A stretch of DNA of 64,000 bases from Silurus meridionalis (taxonomy: Eukaryota > Chordata > Actinopteri > Siluriformes > Siluridae): contig NC_060885.1 of NCBI RefSeq assembly GCF_014805685.1, forward strand, positions 30,551,132 to 30,615,131, written 5' to 3'. A program made the position numbers and the translations under genes. The notes beneath the pieces were generated by a model, which was given only the letters and a program-made list of their open reading frames with translations, was not told where the DNA came from and did not search any database. Position 1 is the stretch's first letter; each line of letters starts with the position of its first letter. Shown here piece by piece: positions 1 to 13,365 of this stretch.

Positions 1-38
1 TGTGATGCTGTGCATATTAGACATCAGTGATATTCTAA

Positions 39-623
<585 letters not shown>

Positions 624-2815
624 GGAAGGAGAGAACGACAGAAGAGTTGCATGTTCAGTCAAGTCTAACCCCCCCTCCATTTTGCTTTCATTTCCTTCAG
701 AGACAGTATCTTTCAGTTGTTTAAATGGTATACCATGTATTTCACGAGGCTTGATGTGCTTTAAGACTGAACTGAGTGGAAAAAGAAGTTCATGTAAAAA
801 AAATAGCACAGACTCTAACAGACTGACCTTTAGATTTATTCCGTAACAAGAGCAGCTGGATAATAGCAGGAGTTATGGCCAAACCAAAAAACAGACACTT
901 CAGGAAGTTCAGAGAATGACCTTTGACATTCAAGAAAGCCTGAGGACATGCTGCATTGGGACAAAGTAATCGATTTATTTATGGCTACAATCAGCTTTTA
1001 CCTTTTTGACGGTACAGCATTGATATTAAGCGTACGAAATGAATGCAGTTGTTTTTTTTTTGTATGTTTTTTTATTTGTCTACCACAATCATGAACAATT
1101 GTTGTATGAACAGTTCTTACAGTAATAATTTGTTTTGTTTTGTTTTCTGTTTGTTTCAAGCCATAATTTTTTGTCTAAACTAAGTAATATGGTTTGGGTT
1201 TCTTTAATTTATTTGAGCCAGCTCTATGATTATTCTTAAGGTTTCCAGGATGACAAAAAAGCATTTATCTTTTGTTTTTATCTAATTTCTTTTTTAGCTT
1301 TTTTTTTGTATTTTGTCAATTCTATGATTTAATATAAGATTGCCAGTCATGCTACTGTAATATATTATTTCTAAATTATGAAATGATTACCAATTTTAAA
1401 CATAATGTATTTTTTTCCTATGTAGCTCCAGTGCACTAAAACATTCTATTTAAAAAAAAAAAGGAAAAGCCCTCAAAATAAAATCCCAGGAAATCTTATC
1501 CATGAAAAAACAAGTCCAAAGAGGTCAAATTTCATTGTAATGATAACTCATAATCGAATATACTTCCAGGCACGATGGCTCGCTTTCCTTTTGTTGCCCA
1601 AAGTGTTACATTTAATGATGTCACCCTAGCCTCGTAAAGAATGAAGAACACACGTAGCTTTAAGCGCCTTAATTACCCATCTTTCCTCACATCAATGAGG
1701 CAACTGAAACGATAGATGATAACTACATATGAAATTGATCATCTCTCATTATTTCAATGACAAAACCACACACAGCTTGCACAGTGGAAATAAAGTGGCC
1801 AGAAATATGTTCCTCCCTTCCTTTCAGGTTTGTGTGTGTGTGTGTGTCTTGTGCACAATAGTTGAGCAGCCAGAGGCCTTTCCCAGCCGCTCACACTCCA
1901 CCACACCTGCTCTCCCTACCTGAAGGGAGAACCAGGACGAAAAGAGCGAGTATGTGCCGAGGAGTGTGGGAGTGAGATCGTCTTTCAGCGACCGCCAGCC
2001 ATTCTTTAGGCCACTGGTTCTCCTAATGCCGCCTTCTTTGTTCGCTCCGCTCCAAAGCCACTTTGAAGCCTTTGTGACGCCGCTTCGTCTCTTTTTCTTT
2101 TGTCGTTTGTACATAATTAACGTCCTGAGCCCGGGGCCGTGGTTCACACTGAGCAAACGAGCGAGAGAAGTTCCTGTACAATAGAGGAACGAGGAAGCTG
2201 TCGTTTAATTATATAAAAGAATTAAATCTAGGAAGCGAGTGCCTCTGCAACGTGGAATCACTTTCTCGATGCGATTCATATTGTTAAGTTTAAGTCCATG
2301 CTTCCAGATTTGGGCTTGCGATCTTTGCTAATGACAATCCAGTCAATATGACTCAGGAAACATCCATGACACACACAATATGCCTTATAGCCCTTCATGG
2401 CTGGTCGATGTATAACGAAAGCACAAGCAGAAAACTTTATAGTTACATCCATCTATGTGTACATCGACCCATCATCCAGTCTCTTAGCTTAGACAAATGA
2501 CCAAATCTGTGTATTTATTAAATCGAGGCATTTTGTAATTTTCATGGCTAGTCCGGTGACTTGCATGCCCAAAGAGCCAAAAACGATAGGACTAAAAGGT
2601 TCATCTCAAGCTGTACAAACAGTTGTGTCGTGTGTGTTGAGTATAGCGCCAAGTGTTTGGTGGCTCATTTCCTAAAGAACAAATAGTGTTTTTCATTCAC
2701 TGTATATTGTAATTTTTTTGACTCTGTACCATGCTCTGCTATAGTCTACCTTCATTGTGTGCAAACAATGTAGTTTTTGATGCATTTTAATAAAAAATAA
2801 AAAAAAATAAAACAT
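624..2815 (+). other. runx3: runx3 3' UTR with poly(A) signals
   Basis: About 2.2 kb of AT-rich, non-coding sequence follows the stop. It has T-rich runs and a (GT)n tract near 1830-1848. AATAAA occurs near 1478 and again at 2789-2794, the latter followed by more AATAAA-like copies and a GT/T-rich stretch near 2820-2845. I infer the second cluster is the main cleavage site. The short reading frames in here do not resemble any family I know. Confidence 0.55.
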
Positions 2816-2871
2816 GTATTGTGTTATTTTTGTGCACTATGTGAGCACAACACTCGACGTGCAATAAACAT

Positions 2872-3049
2872 CATTTACATTTATGGTATTTGGCAGATAC
2901 CCTTATTCAGAGTGACTTATAATTATGCAGTTGAGGGTTAAGGGCTTTGCTCAAGAGCCCAGTAGTGACAACTTTGGTAGTACTGGGATTTGAACTCATG
3001 ATCTTCTGATCCAAAGTTCAAAACCTTAACCATTGAGCTACCACCTCCT
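2872..3049 (-). mobile_element. tRNA-derived SINE, full-length copy
   Basis: Read on the minus strand, the unit starts with a tRNA-like head. An A box (GGTAGCTCAATGGTTAAGG-like) lies at 3024-3043 and a B box (GAGTTCAAATCC-like) at about 2986-2997. A body with GGGCTCTTGAGCAAAGCCC follows, then a tail containing ATCTGCCAAATACC that ends in TAAATGTAAATG. The same head or tail recurs at 3369, 6426, 8745, 31160 and 48910, which supports a genuine SINE family. RNA polymerase III would transcribe such a unit from the A and B boxes; this copy is probably inert. Confidence 0.75.
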
Positions 3050-3368
3050 ACCACCTCCCTTGATATTATTCTATTTAAAGTAACATCAAACAATAAAATA
3101 TTTGAGGAAAAAGAATTAGGATTAAGAATTAGTTGGGTTCCTGGAATCCTACTGATTGATTAAATCTGACTCATCACTGAGGTCACAAAGATGAACTGAC
3201 AACCTACTTATATACATAGAAAACAAAAACATATCCAGTGCGAGTCACAAATGTGGCGGGTCAGACAGAATATTATTTAACATTAATTCATCGGAAATAA
3301 AAAATAGCAGACTGCAAATATACACGCTTTGATTTGTGTGGTTTAAATGGTTCATCTTGAATATTTTT

Positions 3369-3512
3369 ACATTTAAATTGATCTCATTCATACAACTGAG
3401 CAGCTATTGAGTTAAGGGCCCTGGGAAGGCCCAGGAGTGGCAGTTTGGTGTGGCTGGGATTTGAACTCACAACCTTCAGATTGAATGCCTTAAGCACTAA
3501 AATTCCACCTCC
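3369..3512 (-). mobile_element. tRNA-derived SINE, degraded copy
   Basis: Same orientation and parts as the copy at 2872: a GGATTTGAACTCACAACC B-box region at about 3457-3474, a GGCCC/GGGCC body and an ACATTTAAAT tail. The A-box half is badly eroded. Confidence 0.55.
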
Positions 3513-3554
3513 CTTTTTGCTATAGCATATAAGAACATTAAAGCTTATATCGTC

Positions 3555-3935
3555 ATGCATGGTGTTGTGTGGAAGGAGGTTCCAGTGTCAGCACCATAAC
3601 TCCCACACCACCCCACTGCTGCGCTCCCTTCACTAGCGTCCAGTAGCTGCACATATCAGATTCAGCTTGTCTACAAGGCCAAAAATAGGCCAGCACCATC
3701 TTACCACATAGACCTCATCACTCCTCACACTGCACCACGCTGTCTGAGATCCTCCAGCACTGTTTGGCTGGTACTACCTTCTCTCAGAATGAAAGGTAAG
3801 TATACTTCAAGGCTCTTCTCTATTCTGGCACCAAAGTGGTGGAATGAACTTCCCCTAGATGTCCGTACAACAGAGTCCCTGGCTATTTTAAGCGACGGTT
3901 GAAGACCTACCTCTTCCTGAAACACATAAATTAGA
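3555..3935 (+). mobile_element. non-LTR retrotransposon fragment, C-terminal ORF remnant
   Basis: The translation, with several frame breaks, resembles the region after the reverse transcriptase of CR1/L2/Rex1-type fish LINEs. A degraded 'RLPVAA/HIRF' segment is followed by an 'LFSILAPKWWNELPLDVRTTESL' -like passage (3805-3880), then 'KTYLFLKH' -like residues near 3905-3930. Those words precede the stop codon in these LINEs. It is a 5'-truncated, dead copy. Confidence 0.6.
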
Positions 3936-3984
3936 ACTTTCCAAGTTTGCTTTGTAAAAATCAAGAGTTATAGTCTGATTTATA

Positions 3985-4345
3985 TCAAGTTTCGATGCGA
4001 TTCGCACTGGATCTCCACAGTGGTGTCAAAACGGCGACCTTTAAGCGGAAACCTCATCTTCGGAAGAAAAGCGAAGTATGCAGGAGCCAATTCTGGAGAG
4101 TAGGGTGGGTGCAGAAGTGAGATAATTTTATTTCCACGTGTAAAACGTGTAAAGAGAGCTCGGTAAAAGGGGGCACACATGGTCAGAATAACAGACATGG
4201 TAACACACGTGGTAAGAATAGCACCAGCTGAGTGCCCCCTATGACTGTGCGTGAAACATTGTGCTGCCATGTGTTGGTATGTTACAAAACTATACTTTCT
4301 TCTACTTTGACAATAACTCCAAATGAATAAAAAAGTGCTTCTCAT
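3985..4345 (-). pseudogene. mariner-type transposase C-terminal remnant
   Basis: The minus-strand frame reads HPPYSPELAPAYFAFLPK followed by FPLKGRRFDTTVEIQ. This is the hallmark C-terminal catalytic block of mariner transposases (YSPDLAP.DYFLFP.LK..L.G.RF). The third catalytic aspartate of the D,D34D triad, expected straight after LAPA, is a tyrosine here, so the enzyme could not cut DNA. No intact transposase or TIR pair was found. Part of the upstream segment (AGAILTTCV) is shared with the fragment at 15857. Confidence 0.72.
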
Positions 4346-5612
4346 TCTTTAATGATGAAAAAATTTCTGTGGTGTAAACAAAATGTATCAATAAAGATCA
4401 CACACAATATTCACTTTAGCATGGTTTGGCATGCTTAATGTATACCACACCGGAAAATAAAGAAAAGAAAAAAGGTAGAAAGTAGGATCTGTATCACACA
4501 CCACAATCCATTAAGAAATAAATATTGTAAAAGTATAATCTTTTTCCTCCCATCACAAATAAACCTCTTTTTTTTCCTTTCATAGTCCTCTTTTCCCCCA
4601 CCAATTTCCCCTTTTTCCATTCATCTGTTTTGCTACTCCTTTCGCTGTTGGATGTGCTGTGGGGCAAATATTTTGTCCTGTGTGCAAGACTCACGCAGAG
4701 GACAAAAGCCCTGTATTTAATCAGCTAAAGCAAAAAGAAGACAGATGTAGGTGTGTGGGTGTGTCACTTCTTCTCAGAAACTTACACTCGTTCATTTGTG
4801 TGTGTGTGTGGGCTAGTGTGAAAGCAAGACGCACAACACGTATTCACACTTACTACGGAACTGTTCCCACCTGAAATGCTTCACACATCGTCACTGTTAG
4901 CAGACGAAGGCTACTTAATCTGTTTGTCAGCCAGAAACACACAAATTCATTGAAGATATAAAGCTTTTCTTTAATTTTCACAACTGCTTGAAAAAACATG
5001 AGATGTGATGACATAATAGCATCATTTTCAAGTCAGTATATTTTGACATCCTGAAATAGCTGGCATTTATACTTACACACAAATACACACATTTTCTTAC
5101 CACAATTCAGAAAGGAATTAAACCCTTTACTCAGAGTGACTGTCCAATGGATTTGCTGTGAGAATTTCAACACCGTAATGTGTTTTATTCCCATTTCACT
5201 GCAGTCATTTGGCAACAAGTGTTATTTTATTTCCTAAGTATGACACTGGGGGTGTATAGTATATAGATTTGATAGATTTGATCCTTTTTTTAGTTAAATT
5301 TTGTGCTCCAAAAAAACACGTCCAGGCCTTACCAGCATTGTTCTGTTGAAATTAAGATAAACAAAGAAACACAACCTGTCACGTTATTAACCAGCATTGC
5401 AGTGTACGTGTGCATACATATAAAGGTAGTCTTTAAGTTACGTTGGTTTGACTTATGATTTTTTTATCTTATAATGATGAAAAAAATACATAAATAAATG
5501 TTTACACGTCAGGAAAACGTAGCAGCGTATATGCGGTACAGTACGTTGAGACACTGCTAGGATGTACTCTGTTTAGATAAATTATGTACTGCAAATTGTT
5601 AAAATATGACTG
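4346..5612. other. intergenic DNA, no gene seen
   Basis: AT-rich, with small GT/CA runs near 4750-4810. I found no repeat family or coding region I can name. Confidence 0.45.
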
Positions 5613-5627
5613 ACACACACACACACA

Positions 5628-5658
<31 letters not shown>
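5613..5658. repeat. self-complementary (AC)9(GT)14 microsatellite
   Basis: A run of AC dinucleotides to 5630 switches directly to GT dinucleotides, so the two halves can pair as a hairpin. Confidence 0.9.
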
Positions 5659-5662
<4 letters not shown>

Positions 5663-6120
5663 AAATAAATCCATCCTACTGGAAAACTTAGAGCCTTTCC
5701 ACTGACTCTTATACAGGACTGCCTTCAAAAAACGCTACTCAAATATGCTAAATAAACATTTCCTCACAGTAAGTAACATTGACTGTAAATTGTGAATTTG
5801 TTATACAAATATGGTTCTATATAAAAGGCAAGGTTAATGTTAAAGTTAGAAGGTTACGCATTTTGAGTCAAAGAATTAAAATACATTATTATAGTTACGC
5901 TCTCCCACTCCCCACCATCTCCCACCACAAAACCCATTAAAAAAGACTAGAACTCAAAGCCCACAACATTGAGTCAGAATCTCCATCTTCTCTCAGCACT
6001 GTGACTTTTTCCTTGTGTTTCAACACGATCTCAGCGCACGGCTCTCCCACAGAGTGAAAAGGGCTGAAAGAACAAGTTTTTAATTAGAGGAACTCAGGAG
6101 AATTACTCATTTCATGTCTC

Positions 6121-6279
6121 ACACACACACACACACACACACGCAAACAGAGGCCTTTAGGCTGCAGGAAGGCATTGATTTCATAGACATACTTATTCAT
6201 CCTACACACATTGCCACAAAGTCTGTTTCGTCTCCATTTGTGTCATTAGCATCACTGCTAGTCATTGACATTGTCCGAA

Positions 6280-6312
<33 letters not shown>
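6121..6312. repeat. two (AC)n microsatellites
   Basis: AC runs at 6121-6142 and 6283-6312 are separated by about 140 bases of unique sequence. The ORFs crossing them are artefacts of the repeats. Confidence 0.85.
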
Positions 6313-6314
<2 letters not shown>

Positions 6315-6425
6315 ATATGTTCCATTGTCTTTCCTTGATTACATCCAGAGATATGGGAACCACACGCTCTCGTTCCCTCTCCCATGGGAGCTGTAGAACT
6401 TCAGGGGTAATAGGATGACACACAA

Positions 6426-6485
6426 CATTTACATTTACATTTATGGCATTTGGCAGATGGCCTTATCCAGAGCAACTTATGGGGA
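6426..6485 (-). mobile_element. SINE tail fragment
   Basis: This carries the same ATTTATGGCATTTGGCAGA and CCTTATCCAGAG words as the 3' tail of the SINE at 2872; the tRNA head is missing. Confidence 0.6.
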
Positions 6486-7271
6486 TTGTCATTTACCAAT
6501 TTTCGATCAGAAGCAACCCTTTCTCTCAAAAACGTGTCTCACATAATCTTTAATAATTACGAACACACTTTCAATTACAGGCTAATAAACATCACCACAG
6601 CAGAACAACCTGCAACGGTGTTATTTTAATTACTGACAACAATCACACATTTACAAGCAGCAAATTCACATGTAAAAAGGTCTGATTTTTTTCCACGTAG
6701 CCGACTGGGTCGCGTTGCTTTGTGTCACCATTTATACTCAATCTTTTAAAATAGGTCATACACACCAGATCACTCCAGATGGGCAAAAACAAGGAAGTAA
6801 AGCAAAACAAAAAAAACCCCAAAAATACAGAGCAAATAATAAGTTCAAAACGTTCTCTGGTTTCTCATGGAACACTGAAACCACTTCCTGGGTCACTGCT
6901 ACCTGCGTCCATGCGGAAGCCATTAGGCCTCGCTCTTCCCAGCGCTCGTGAGAAGACGCGGCGAGTTAGAACTAGTCCGGGAATGTTTCCTAAGCGGACC
7001 GGAGAGGAGGATTCTGGGAAAGGAACAGCTCGGCCAACATCACGGTTCCCACACAGTTCCCGTGAAGTTTTGACCACGGGGACCCTGACAGTGATAAGCC
7101 AACCCTTCTCACGTCTCTGGGAAGGGATGGACGAGAGGGTATCATAAATAAAGAGGGATTAGACAAAAAATATAAAAGAGACAGAGAGAGAGTGGGGGTC
7201 TCACTACAGTAGTCTGTTTTAAGGTAGTGTTTCTCATCAGATTTAACTCTGCTGAGACCAATAAGAGCTGC

Positions 7272-7288
7272 CCTCTCTCTCTCTCTCA

Positions 7289-7329
<41 letters not shown>

Positions 7330-7330
7330 C
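7272..7330. repeat. (CT)n microsatellite
   Basis: An interrupted CT dinucleotide run of about 59 bases. Confidence 0.85.
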
Positions 7331-8744
7331 CTTTCCCTCTCGCTTGTTCCCACAGTGACATCGTCCTGCTTCAGTGCCCATTACACTACCAATAAACCCA
7401 GTTTCCACTACCAAGAACTGTTTTTCATTATTAACTAAAAAAAAAAAAAATGTCACTCATAGAAACGCCATTATTTTCCTATATATATATATATTCACTG
7501 CGAAATAAGTGATTCAGTAAGAAATATTCTAGAAAATAAATTTACTACACATGCTCTACATGGATTCTTACATAAACCCAGTCAGATTCTTCAATTCTTC
7601 TTTTCCAGAGACGTTCCTTCCACATGGCAAGTTGATATCGCTCTGTACAAAATTCAGGACGTGACAATGAAAAATATACAGTAAGTCTCTTGTGGATAAT
7701 TAAAACGAAGTCAAGAATTCTTTAATAAAATGGATATATTCGGTCCACAGACCTTTCACATTGTTTTTAAGAATGTAAAATACTGTAGCACATATACACC
7801 CATTATGACTTTGTTGTTTTTGTAATGATTTTTTTACACCTACATATTCAAAAAATAAAGCACTCCCAATAACTGAATTATGGGATAATAACCAATGTGT
7901 CTGCTACTACCACAAAAGTGGACAAGTTACATCCCATAAAAGTTCCTGAAAATGTTTTATTCTTGTAATACGACAGTTACAATTGAAATGTTTGTTTGTT
8001 AACGCATGACCTCATACTTTTCATTAATTTATAATTGTGGTTGACGTCATGGAACGTCCAGGAAACAAGTAAGTTCCTGTTATCGGTTATCACAGCTATA
8101 AGCTTGGTCAAGTTTGTATTTGGTAAACTTGGTAAAAATGTATTTATATGTACAGTGTAACTCCAGTACTCTCGCTTGTAGGAAGAACCAGCCTGAAAAA
8201 AGCACAAAAGCTGCAGTTCCCATGCAGTTGCATGAGAATCAATACCCAACATTTATTTCTCACATGAAGGAAAAAAAAGGAAGAAAAAGAAAACAACAAG
8301 TCCAACGAGAATAGATTGTGTTTCCTGCAATTTTGTTGGGAAATTAGGACAAAAACACAAGACAGAGCTTGAGATAGTTAGTATGAGGGTCATGGATCAT
8401 TATTTGATTGAGGAGGGAAGAGGTTGTGAAGGCCTTTTTCCACACCCACTCACTTCCCTACAAGCCAGGTTTCAGACAAACATGGTAAGGGGACAAAGAC
8501 AACTCATTTTCAGCCCTGATTTACAAACTAGAGGTGGATTGTAACATTGTGGTTACACCCTAAAAATATGGGGTTTGTTTTTAAGTTGTTTTTAAGCACA
8601 AGAACTGATGCTTGAAGACTTTATTTTCTACTAAAGGAGCTGTAATAGGCTTCATATAACATACATAAATATAATCTCAAAATGGTTTTACATTAAAACA
8701 CTTTCAACTATAAATAATTTTTAAGTCTTCCTGATATCTACATC

Positions 8745-8783
8745 ATTGTGGCGAAAGGGTCTGCCAAATGACCAAATGTAATC
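8745..8783 (+). mobile_element. SINE tail fragment, plus orientation
   Basis: A short GGGTCTGCCAAATGACC motif plus AAATGTAA matches the reverse complement of the SINE tails at 2872 and 6426. It is about 39 bases. Confidence 0.4.
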
Positions 8784-9434
8784 AGAGTTAGAAATAATCC
8801 AAGACAAAACCAGGAAGAAAAAAATCACAACCTAATAATTAGGCCAGAGCGTCTGGGTCTGGGTCTTAAATCACAAAGACAATGTAAAAAAAGACCATTA
8901 GGGGTTTTATATAGAACCCTAATAACAGACTGGTTCCCTGTTGGATAGGGAAGCAGGGTGCAAAAAAACCTTTTCATGTAATCCAATGCAACGTAATTGT
9001 GTACACACAGTATACATAGGTATTATTCTAGATCATTTCCAGGGTCCTGTCTACTGTATTTCCACTAAAAGATATGAAGTGATTTTTTTTCGTGGTTTCC
9101 AGATTAAATTCCTATGTGACTTTATTCATAGGATTTTTTTTTTTTTTTAAATACCCAGCAATGATGCGTATAGATAAATCTTCATTTGGCTAATTTTGTG
9201 AGGCAAACAAAAATAATAATGGCTTACCACGAAGTTTAGTACATCAAATGAAAAAGGCAATCGGCTGTACGTTTCATCTCTCCACCTGTTTTTTGAGCTG
9301 ACATCTGTGTGATCCTACTTCAAATCCATACGTATGAAAGAGAGGACATTTTGCATGTTGCCGCATGCATGCTTTGACTTGGCGGTTTTGTATATAACAG
9401 AATGGCAACTAATTATATCTAAAACAGGTGCAAG

Positions 9435-10400
9435 GAGCCTAGTACATCAGACCCACACAGTCAAAACACTATTTTCACTTTTGTTATGTTGCAGCCTGAT
9501 ACTACAAGTGTTCAGATTCAGGTACATAAGTGTTCAGACCCTTTGCAGCAACACTTGAAATTTAGTTTGTGTGCCTCTCATTTCTCTAGATCATTGCTGA
9601 GATGTTTCTACACCTTGATTGGATTCCACCTGTGGTAAATTCATTGAAATTATTTGAAAAGACACACTATTTAAGGTCTCACAACTGACCATATATCTCA
9701 GAACAAAAACCAAGCAATGAGGTGAAAGAAACTGCCTTCAGAGCACAGAGACAGGATTGTCGCAAGGCACAGATGGAAGGCTACACAACTTCTGCTGCAC
9801 TAAAGAAGTTTGGCACGACAGAGGAATCTTCCATAAGCTGGTCACCGGTTAAACTATGCAATCGGGGGAGAAGGGCCTTAGGAAGAGGGGTGACCAAGAA
9901 CCTCTGACTGAGCTCCATTCCGAAAGTAAAGCATGGTAAAGCAAGGGGTGTTTTTCAGCAGTATGGACTGGTAGACTGGTCAAAGCAGCTTGAGGAAAAG
10001 CTGAATAGAGAAAAATACATAGATATCTTCAATAGAATCCTGTTCCACAATACCCAGGACCTCAGTCTGGGCCAAAGGGTTACCTTCCAACGTGACAACA
10101 ACTCTTAGCACACAGCCAAGACAACACAGGAGTGGTTTAGGGACAACACTGTGAATGTCCTAGCGTGGCCAAGCCAGAGCCCTGACATGAACCACCAATG
10201 CTCCCTATCCAACCTGACCTAGCTTGAGGGGATTTTTAAAGAAAATGGCAGAAAAACCCCCAATCCAGGTGTGCAAAGCATGTTGCGTCATACCAAAAAA
10301 GGCTGTAACTGCTACCAAAGGTGCTTAAAATAAGTACTAAGTAAAGGGTCTGAATACTTTCTGTATGTACATGTGATATTTCGGTTTTCTCTTTTCCATA
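9435..10400 (+). mobile_element. Tc1-like DNA transposon, internally deleted
   Basis: The region carries words of a common teleost Tc1 element in the right order: GATTGGATTCCACCTGTGGTAAA (9618-9640), CCAAGCAATGAGG, CAATCGGGGGAGAAGGGCC (9860-9878), then a transposase C-terminal stretch with ACAGCCAAGACAACACAGG (10112-10130) and AGCCAGAGCCCTGACATGAA (10174-10193). It ends near AGGGTCTGAATACTTTCTG. Stops, frameshifts and an internal deletion leave no functional transposase. TIRs are too eroded to place precisely. Confidence 0.75.
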
Positions 10401-10484
10401 CATTTAATACATTTATAGAAATAATATATTATTACATGTATGTATTAGTATGAGTTGATAAACAAAAGTAATCAACACCTTCTT

Positions 10485-10524
<40 letters not shown>

Positions 10525-11300
10525 CGCTCTCTCTCTTTAACAGTTTCCTGCTGTCGTTCTTTCATGACACATCTCTCACTTTTTTCATGCTCACTTTTTT
10601 CTTTCTCTTACAATCCTTTGCCCCACCCCCATCCCCCATCCCCGCCACTATGCTGATTATTTCACAATATCTTGTTTTTTATTTGTATCTAATGTTTCAT
10701 ATTCCCTCCTTTATCATCTCTATCTCTTTTACTACCGACTCGTTTTCATGCCTAATCTCAGTATTATAGCTTTCTTAGTTTCAAAACACCTCCTATTTAA
10801 TTTTCTCTCCTTTCGGTCTTCTTCATTCTTCTCCTTTTCATGTTCTCTGTATCACAGTCTTTCTCTCTCAGTTTTTCTGTCTGTCTTTTCTTACATTTTC
10901 TTGCCCTACCTTTCTCTCTGCTTTCTCAAAAGTATGATGTCTATCTCCCATCTCTCTTTTAAATTTGTTTACTATGTGTCTATGTTCTTTGTTCTTGTCT
11001 GTCCCCATCACGCTGTCTCTCTTTCTCTTTCTGGTTGTCTTACCGTTTCTCCCTTCCTGTTTCTCTATCTTTTTTGCCTTATCTTCCTCTTTTCATTTTT
11101 TTTGCATATCCCCCATCTGTCTCTCTTACCTTCTCTCTATTTCCTTTTCTGTCTATTTGTACCCGTCTTTCCGACCTGTATCATTCTACTTCTTTCATTT
11201 TCACACCACCCTATTTTTCTAGCTCTATCTATCGCACCTTCTCTCTTTTTTTTAATCATCCCCTTATCTATCGTACTTAACTTTCTCACCGTCAATGATT
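10485..11300 (+). repeat. long polypyrimidine (CT-rich) block
   Basis: About 800 bases of strongly pyrimidine-biased plus strand begin with a pure (CT)n run at 10488-10521 and continue as decayed T/C sequence. It produces long, hydrophobic, unconserved ORFs that are composition artefacts. Confidence 0.75.
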
Positions 11301-11356
11301 GTTTAGTCCTGATTCTTTCCAGGAGGCCTTTGAACAGGTTTACAATTACGATCATG

Positions 11357-11358
<2 letters not shown>

Positions 11359-11387
<29 letters not shown>
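11359..11387. repeat. (GT)n microsatellite
   Basis: An uninterrupted GT run of about 29 bases just downstream of the polypyrimidine block. Confidence 0.85.
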
Positions 11388-11391
<4 letters not shown>

Positions 11392-12483
11392 AAGACATAT
11401 TTCTAAAGAATTCGAGGGGACTTTGTGCACATAGGCATGTGGGAGGGAGGGATGGTGGGTGAATGGGGGTGTGATTACTTTATTTTTTATCACCTTAGCA
11501 GTATGGTGCTGAGAAATAACGCATAAAGTCTTCCTTTTAGCTGAATGTAAACAAAAATGCAGGTGTGAAGATTTCCAGCAAGCAAACGTACATTTGAAAA
11601 GAGCATCTGTGGCTTTGTTCCAACCGTATTCAGTGTGTGGGGTGTGTGCATGTGTGCCAGTGAGTGTTGGGAGGAGGATGTTTATGCTTAATTTTCTCAG
11701 AATTGAGAATAATTGCGATTTCTTTTCTGACATATATGAAAATAACTTGACAAGATGAGCTAAGAGAAGAACTAGCTCGGCCCGAAACAATGTCTGTCAT
11801 GCTTAGAGTCATGTTTAACCATAATTGCCCTTAAGAGCAGACATAACACACCAGGAATGGGAACGGGAACAAAGGTTTTCTCAAATATTTCGGGGGGAAT
11901 AAGGGGAGATGAAAAAACGAAAATATTCACATAATGAGGCATACTGTGTAAGTTTTGAATAAGGGAGACAAAGGGGGGTAAGAATGGGGTAAGAATCATA
12001 AGACGTGTCAGCAATTTTTTTAAGAAATGTCATATCCCTCTGAGGTGTCAAAAAAAAAACCGTCTTGAACCCCCTGTGGAATTAATGCCTCAGACGCCTT
12101 ATGGCTATCAGACCACATGATCTAAACTGGCTTCTGAGGAGCGCTGACTATCATTTTTGAAAATGAAAACCATAGCAAAGGGCACCACAACTTGGAAAAA
12201 TCTTAACTCTTAGTCGCCCTAAGCAGAATCTGTTTGTGCCATTACTCTAAACATATCGTAACCTCAGCATTGACCCTCCCGTTTTCTCCAGGCTTTTTCC
12301 CTGTCTGACGATGCCGTGACTTTTTCAAATTTCGCATTTTTCTCTTCTGCTACTTTTCCAAACACATAAAGTTGGCGATACAATCTAAATGAGGACACAG
12401 ACAATTAACAGAGGATTATGGGTGCATGTACACTGGTCCAAAGTGTGAAAGTGGTATATCCATTTTGGGAAATGTTCCTTAGT

Positions 12484-12590
12484 CAAGTCAAGGCTTTGAC
12501 TGTCATTCTTGTCATATGCAATACAGTACACAGTGAAACAAAACCATGTTCCCTCAAGACGAAGGTGCTACATAATACAACCCAGCACTG
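12484..12590. repeat. interspersed fish repeat fragment
   Basis: It contains AGTCAAGTCAAGGCTTTGAC, ATGCAATACAGTACACAGTG and GGTGCTACATAA, words I recognise from a frequent teleost interspersed repeat. The class is not identifiable from this fragment. Confidence 0.45.
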
Positions 12591-12622
12591 TTTCTAGGCA
12601 TAGATAAGTTTAATATACAGTA

Positions 12623-13007
12623 CAGTGCAACCTCGATACTCGCGGGGGTTACTTTCTATGACCCCTTGTGAGTAACAAAAAATCGTGAGGTTTTTACTCT
12701 CTCTATTTGATGGTTAATTTTTCAAGGGGAATTGTAGATGTACTTTACTTTAAACTCAACAAAAATTGTGAATTACTTGTCATAAATGTTTTATTTACTA
12801 CTTTAAATGAATAATACAATAATAAAATAGTTTTTCAAACATTTTTATGTAATTTATTAATACAAACTCATGTTACTCCAAACTTTCGAAGACACTCGCG
12901 GCTTCAGATTAGATTTTTCGCGAGTTACTCTTGGACCGGTTCCTAATGAAAAGTCGCGAACTATCGAGGTTGTGAGTGTCAATGTCGTGAGTATCGAGGT
13001 TCCACTG
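12623..13007. mobile_element. MITE with TA target site and ~25-bp TIRs
   Basis: The left end CAGTGCAACCTCGATACTCG and the reverse complement of the right end, CAGTGGAACCTCGATACTCA, match at 18 of 20 positions. TA flanks both ends (12621-12622 and 13008-13009). The 385-bp length, TA duplication and absence of coding capacity fit a Tc1/mariner or pogo/Tigger-like MITE. The 'aaccTCGATACTCGCG' end style suggests pogo/Tigger, but that is inference. Confidence 0.75.
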
Positions 13008-13365
13008 TATATGTTTACATACTTAAATTTAGACAATTTTGCAATGATTATCAAATATGTTCAGCGAATGATTTGTATGGTGTGGGGGAGGAGCATTGTG
13101 GTGGAAAGGCGGAGCCATTTTTTGGGGTGACAATGGGAATCTCGCCTAGGGTGCCAAAAAGGCTAGAAACGGCCCCGAGACAACAAAAATGTACAAAATA
13201 CCACAAACCACATAACTACACAAAACTAACTGGGGATCACAACATAAAATGTGTGTACAGAATTTTGTACAAAAACAATATAAGCCAGTAAGGTGCAGAA
13301 ACAGTGACACTGCAGCACCGATCAGTCCAGTAGATTTGTGGTAGTGCAAATGGATTATCTATATA

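Larger units (their letters stand above)
6490..9430. other. intergenic DNA, no gene seen
   Basis: It contains the (CT)n tract at 7272, an (AT)n run near 7480 and a moderately GC-rich stretch at 6890-7140 that might be conserved non-coding DNA near runx3. No coding evidence. Confidence 0.4.

Noticed and set aside
10748..11392. 214-codon plus-strand ORF rich in F, L and S
   Set aside because: It is produced by the polypyrimidine block; no start context, domain or homology is visible, and it ends in a (GT)n tract.
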